Made by a program: the position numbers and the translations under genes. The notes beneath the pieces were generated by a model that was not told the origin of the DNA, searched no databases, and saw nothing but the letters and a program-made list of their open reading frames with translations. Source: an uncultured Bacteroides sp. (GTDB taxonomy: Bacteria; Bacteroidota; Bacteroidia; Bacteroidales; UBA11471). From it: a DNA stretch of 10,899 nt. Shown here in pieces: positions 9,137-10,899 of the stretch. Position 1 is the stretch's first letter. Each line of letters opens with the position of its first letter. Where the stretch lies: positions 1 through 10,899 of the forward strand of contig CAJLYN010000058.1 in NCBI GenBank assembly GCA_905210875.1. Direction: 5' to 3'.

Positions 9137-10153
9137 CTATTCTTCTTTTTTTAACAATGAAACAAACGTCAGCGTTTTATTGCTGCGCCAATCCTTAATC
9201 TTACAATAGGTGCCATTGTGTTTGTGGATATTGCCTTTCTGACAACCTTCACACTCTTGAACCGTTACGCTCGAATCGAACAGGCTTTGGACTGTTTGTT
9301 GCACGCTATGGCAACTTCCCGGAATTACCCCTTTCAAACCGTCCATCTGCCAAATATTCCATGAGATGATGGAAGCAATATATTGCAGCGATTTGAGTTG
9401 TGGCTTTTTACCAAACTTTGCTTTGTAATAGTCAATGAAGGTGTACAAAAGAGACTCCCGGGCAAGTACCAGATTGTCTCCCTGCCATTCGTACCCGTAA
9501 ACACTCATATAGGCCGACTGGGCAGCTTTCAGCCATTCGCTTGACGTCTGCGTATTTTCCCCGACAACGCGAAGCTTTCTATCGAGTAGTCCTATCCTTC
9601 GTTCTATCGGTATCGGCTCACCAGTTACGGAATCATATCGGCTCACCAGATAGGGAGCCTCTCCGCAGGTAATTTCAAAACGATTTTCGCTGACGTAATC
9701 ATGCCAGGTCTTACCTTCAGGAAATACGATTTTCTCCTTTGAAGGAATCCACGAATGTGAACCGTCAGGATTATCCACCTCCTTATTAAATACGTTTTCC
9801 CGTCCAAACCAAGCATTGTCTACCAGATTGTTTTGCTTGTTGCAAATCCATGAAGGCGTGAAAACTTCGGCCATTTCACGGCTGCGTTGCTGTTGCATTT
9901 CACGACTTTTGACGGCACGAGGCTTGATTATTTCTCCATTTTTACCAGTAATTGCCTCTAATGTAATTTGATCGCCGTACTGATATCCGACACCCAAATC
10001 GGCATAATTACTTGTTGCCCAAAAAATATTGATTTGACAATCCTCTGTGCTTAGTGTTTGATCTTTAAGCAACAGCGAAAGCAAATCTGGCGAATATTCA
10101 AAAATTTCATTTTCGCGTATATCAACTTGCAACAGATTCTTTATTTTATTCAC
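9137..10153 (-). CDS. Methyltransferase-like partner subunit of the restriction-modification operon
   Basis: A 338-aa protein, first gene of the operon. It starts with GTG; an in-frame TAA four codons upstream (10163-10165) excludes a longer start, and the next Met is residue 86. It has fragments of an N6-adenine methyltransferase fold: EVFTP (96-100), resembling the VFTP box of type I/IIG modification subunits; EITCGEAPYLVSRYD (160-174), resembling SAM-binding motif I; and WNIWQMDG (265-272), like the acidic segment after it. No NPPY or DPPY is visible, so it may bind SAM or DNA without catalysing methyl transfer itself. The C-terminus has C301-x2-C304 with H310, H312 and C317, a possible zinc knuckle. 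It is one base from the large enzyme gene, so the two products very likely work together. Similar proteins are commonly labelled restriction subunit M; I am sure of the association, not of the activity. Confidence 0.72.
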   Translation of the reverse strand: MNKIKNLLQVDIRENEIFEYSPDLLSLLLKDQTLSTEDCQINIFWATSNYADLGVGYQYGDQITLEAITGKNGEIIKPRAVKSREMQQQRSREMAEVFTPSWICNKQNNLVDNAWFGRENVFNKEVDNPDGSHSWIPSKEKIVFPEGKTWHDYVSENRFEITCGEAPYLVSRYDSVTGEPIPIERRIGLLDRKLRVVGENTQTSSEWLKAAQSAYMSVYGYEWQGDNLVLARESLLYTFIDYYKAKFGKKPQLKSLQYIASIISWNIWQMDGLKGVIPGSCHSVQQTVQSLFDSSVTVQECEGCQKGNIHKHNGTYCKIKDWRSNKTLTFVSLLKKEE

Positions 10154-10218
10154 GTCGTTCTTTTATATAGCTCACTTTTGACCACACATATCTCCTAAGA
10201 ATTGGAATATATATATTG

Positions 10219-10316
10219 TCGATTTTTATAACTTATCTATTCTGTACAAAAATAAACAATATTCCCGTTACGAAAAAGCTTTTATCGATTAGATATTCTT
10301 ATCTATTATTTACACA
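10219..10316. repeat. Two phased AT-rich direct repeats upstream of the R-M operon
   Basis: Two similar stretches lie 66 bp apart: TCGATT at 10219 and 10285, an identical 10-mer CTTATCTATT at 10232-10241 and 10298-10307, and TACA three bases after each 10-mer. All three blocks keep the same spacing. The left copy overlaps the expected transcription start of the R-M operon, so these could be operator sites, but the low complexity of the region makes chance a real alternative. Confidence 0.4.
10247..10254 (-). promoter_or_regulatory. Possible -7 element of the R-M operon promoter
   Basis: On the minus strand this reads TATTTTTG, matching TAnnTTTG. Transcription would start near 10240, leaving a leader of about 87 bases before the GTG start at 10153. 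The -33 position has only an AT-rich CTTTTTC-like stretch near 10272-10278, so the call is tentative. Confidence 0.35.
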
Positions 10317-10508
10317 AAAAAGGAAATATAAGTAATTGAAGACTGACTTTCCATTACTGTCGCTGCGATCACCTTTGAAAGAAGCTAAGGTACGATTTGG
10401 TAAAATCTCATATATAATTTAGCCTTTTTACTCTCACCTTTCGCGCTATCTTTATAGAAGACAGGAGGCGGCTCGGCATAGTCAATGGACGAAAACTTCA
10501 TTTTCTCC

Positions 10509-10539
10509 TTGCCTCTGCGCTCGCCTTTCGCTATCTTTA
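10509..10539 (+). promoter_or_regulatory. Second promoter-like site in the upstream repeat copy
   Basis: TTG at 10509-10511 and TATCTTTA at 10532-10539 repeat the uxuA promoter architecture with the same 20-bp spacing, but the last base of the -7 box is A instead of G. It could be a weaker upstream promoter or an inactive copy. Confidence 0.35.
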
Positions 10540-10593
10540 TAGAAGACAGGAGTCGGCTCGGCATAGTCAATGATGAAAACTTTCGTTTTCTCC

Positions 10594-10624
10594 TTGCCTC
10601 GGCGCTCGCCTTTCGCTATCTTTG
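10594..10624 (+). promoter_or_regulatory. uxuA promoter (-33 TTG, -7 TATCTTTG)
   Basis: TTG at 10594-10596 is followed after 20 bp by TATCTTTG at 10617-10624, matching the Bacteroidetes -33/-7 arrangement in both sequence and spacing. Transcription would start near 10631, about 42 bases before the uxuA ATG. Both boxes belong to the tandem repeat: the -33 lies in the end of copy 2 and the -7 in the partial third copy. Confidence 0.7.
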
Positions 10625-10672
10625 TTGAAAATACAATCATTTACTTACAACGCTTACAACACAACACTCAAT

Positions 10673-10899
10673 ATGGAAAAGACTTGGCGATGGTTTGGGC
10701 CCAAAGACCCCATCACGCTCGACATGCTGCGACAAATCGGTGTGGAAGGTATTGTTACCGCCCTGCACGATGTGCCCAACGGCGAAGTATGGAGCATCGA
10801 AAAAATAGAAACGATAAAAAACATGATCGAATCGCACGGCCTCCGATGGTCGGTCGTCGAGAGTCTGCCCGTGTGCGAAGCCATCAAGTATGGCGGCAC
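10673..10899 (+). CDS. uxuA: Mannonate dehydratase (N-terminal part, 3' end outside window)
   Basis: The first 75 codons of uxuA; the gene runs off the right edge. The enzyme removes water from D-mannonate to give 2-keto-3-deoxygluconate, a step in glucuronate (hexuronate) catabolism in the cytoplasm. The N-terminus [20 protein letters not shown], then [18 protein letters not shown] and [11 protein letters not shown], are typical of UxuA, including the start of its TIM-barrel fold. The ATG at 10673 is favoured because the homologous sequence begins here and a good promoter ends 48 bases upstream; the leader is A-rich with no Shine-Dalgarno, as is usual in this group. Downstream neighbours are not visible, so operon membership is unknown. 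It is transcribed away from the R-M operon. Confidence 0.93.
   Translation, partial: MEKTWRWFGPKDPITLDMLRQIGVEGIVTALHDVPNGEVWSIEKIETIKNMIESHGLRWSVVESLPVCEAIKYGG

Larger units (their letters stand above)
10154..10432. other. AT-rich intergenic region upstream of the restriction-modification operon
   Basis: No gene is supported here. It is strongly AT-rich between about 10190 and 10330 and contains the probable promoter of the minus-strand R-M operon and an imperfect direct repeat (listed separately). The part from 10330 to 10432 is less AT-rich and shows nothing I can name. Confidence 0.6.
10433..10624. repeat. Tandem ~86-bp repeat, two full copies and one partial
   Basis: Copy 1 is 10433-10519 (87 bp), copy 2 is 10520-10604 (85 bp), and a third partial copy starts at 10605 and stays similar for about 20 bp, to about 10624. 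By eye the two full copies differ at about nine positions, including a GC insertion in copy 1. Each contains CTTTCG(CG)CTATCTTT, a shared AGAAGACAGGAG block, GGCTCGGCATAGTCAATG, a GAAAAC...TTTTC inverted repeat, and CTCCTTGCCTC. The third copy breaks off exactly at the uxuA promoter -7 element. The unit size and the absence of a spacer/repeat pattern exclude CRISPR. It is probably a dispersed intergenic repeat family, an inference not tested here. Confidence 0.85.

Noticed and set aside
5188..10153. DISARM, BREX or classical type III R-M locus
   Set aside because: None of the extra genes of DISARM or BREX is present, and type III systems have separate Mod and Res subunits; here the helicase and NPPY methyltransferase are on one chain.
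5100..10450. Integrase-borne genomic island with flanking attachment sites
   Set aside because: No integrase, transposase or tRNA gene is visible, and I found no matching direct repeats at the two edges of the module.
10385..10570. 61-codon open frame on the minus strand upstream of uxuA
   Set aside because: It lies inside the tandem repeat and its internal repetition just mirrors the DNA repeat; no start signal or family resemblance.
10433..10624. CRISPR array
   Set aside because: The units are about 86 bp and almost identical end to end, without variable spacers, and no cas genes are near.

Overview
The window looks like a chromosomal segment from a Bacteroidales bacterium (Bacteroides/Parabacteroides/Barnesiella-like; genus not resolved). 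Several things point there: two good matches to the Bacteroidetes -7 promoter element TAnnTTTG, start codons mostly without a strong Shine-Dalgarno sequence, an M13 peptidase lipoprotein next to an ABC-F ATPase, and an N-terminal mannonate dehydratase sequence of the type found in this order.

Layout. (1) Positions 1-842, plus strand: the 3' part of a FucP/GluP-family sugar permease. (2) Positions 849-890: a strong hairpin between convergent genes that can terminate transcription both ways. (3) Positions 912-4931, minus strand: a two-gene transcription unit, an ABC-F ATPase followed 30 bp later by a secreted M13 zinc-metallopeptidase lipoprotein, with a promoter-like element just upstream of the ABC-F gene. 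(4) Positions 5188-10153, minus strand: a two-gene restriction-modification-like module. The first gene (338 aa, GTG start) encodes a protein with methyltransferase-like sequence but no visible catalytic (N/D)PPY motif. The second (1315 aa) starts one base after the first one's stop and encodes a single large polypeptide: a T5orf172/GIY-YIG-like nuclease domain, an SF2 helicase, an acidic linker, an N6-adenine methyltransferase domain with NPPY, and a C-terminal target-recognition-like region. (5) Positions 10154-10672: an intergenic region with an AT-rich part carrying a phased direct repeat upstream of the R-M operon, then about 2.2 tandem copies of an ~86-bp unit, each containing a promoter-like element. 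(6) Positions 10673-10899, plus strand: the first 75 codons of uxuA (mannonate dehydratase, hexuronate catabolism).

The permease and uxuA could both serve sugar or sugar-acid use, but they are 10 kb apart and may be unrelated. The most interesting part is the 5.0-kb module. It resembles a type ISP/type IIG restriction system in one polypeptide, but with a GIY-YIG-like nuclease at the N-terminus and a separate methyltransferase-like partner. GC content drops sharply in its C-terminal, putative DNA-recognition part. No integrase, transposase, tRNA, rRNA or CRISPR array was seen.
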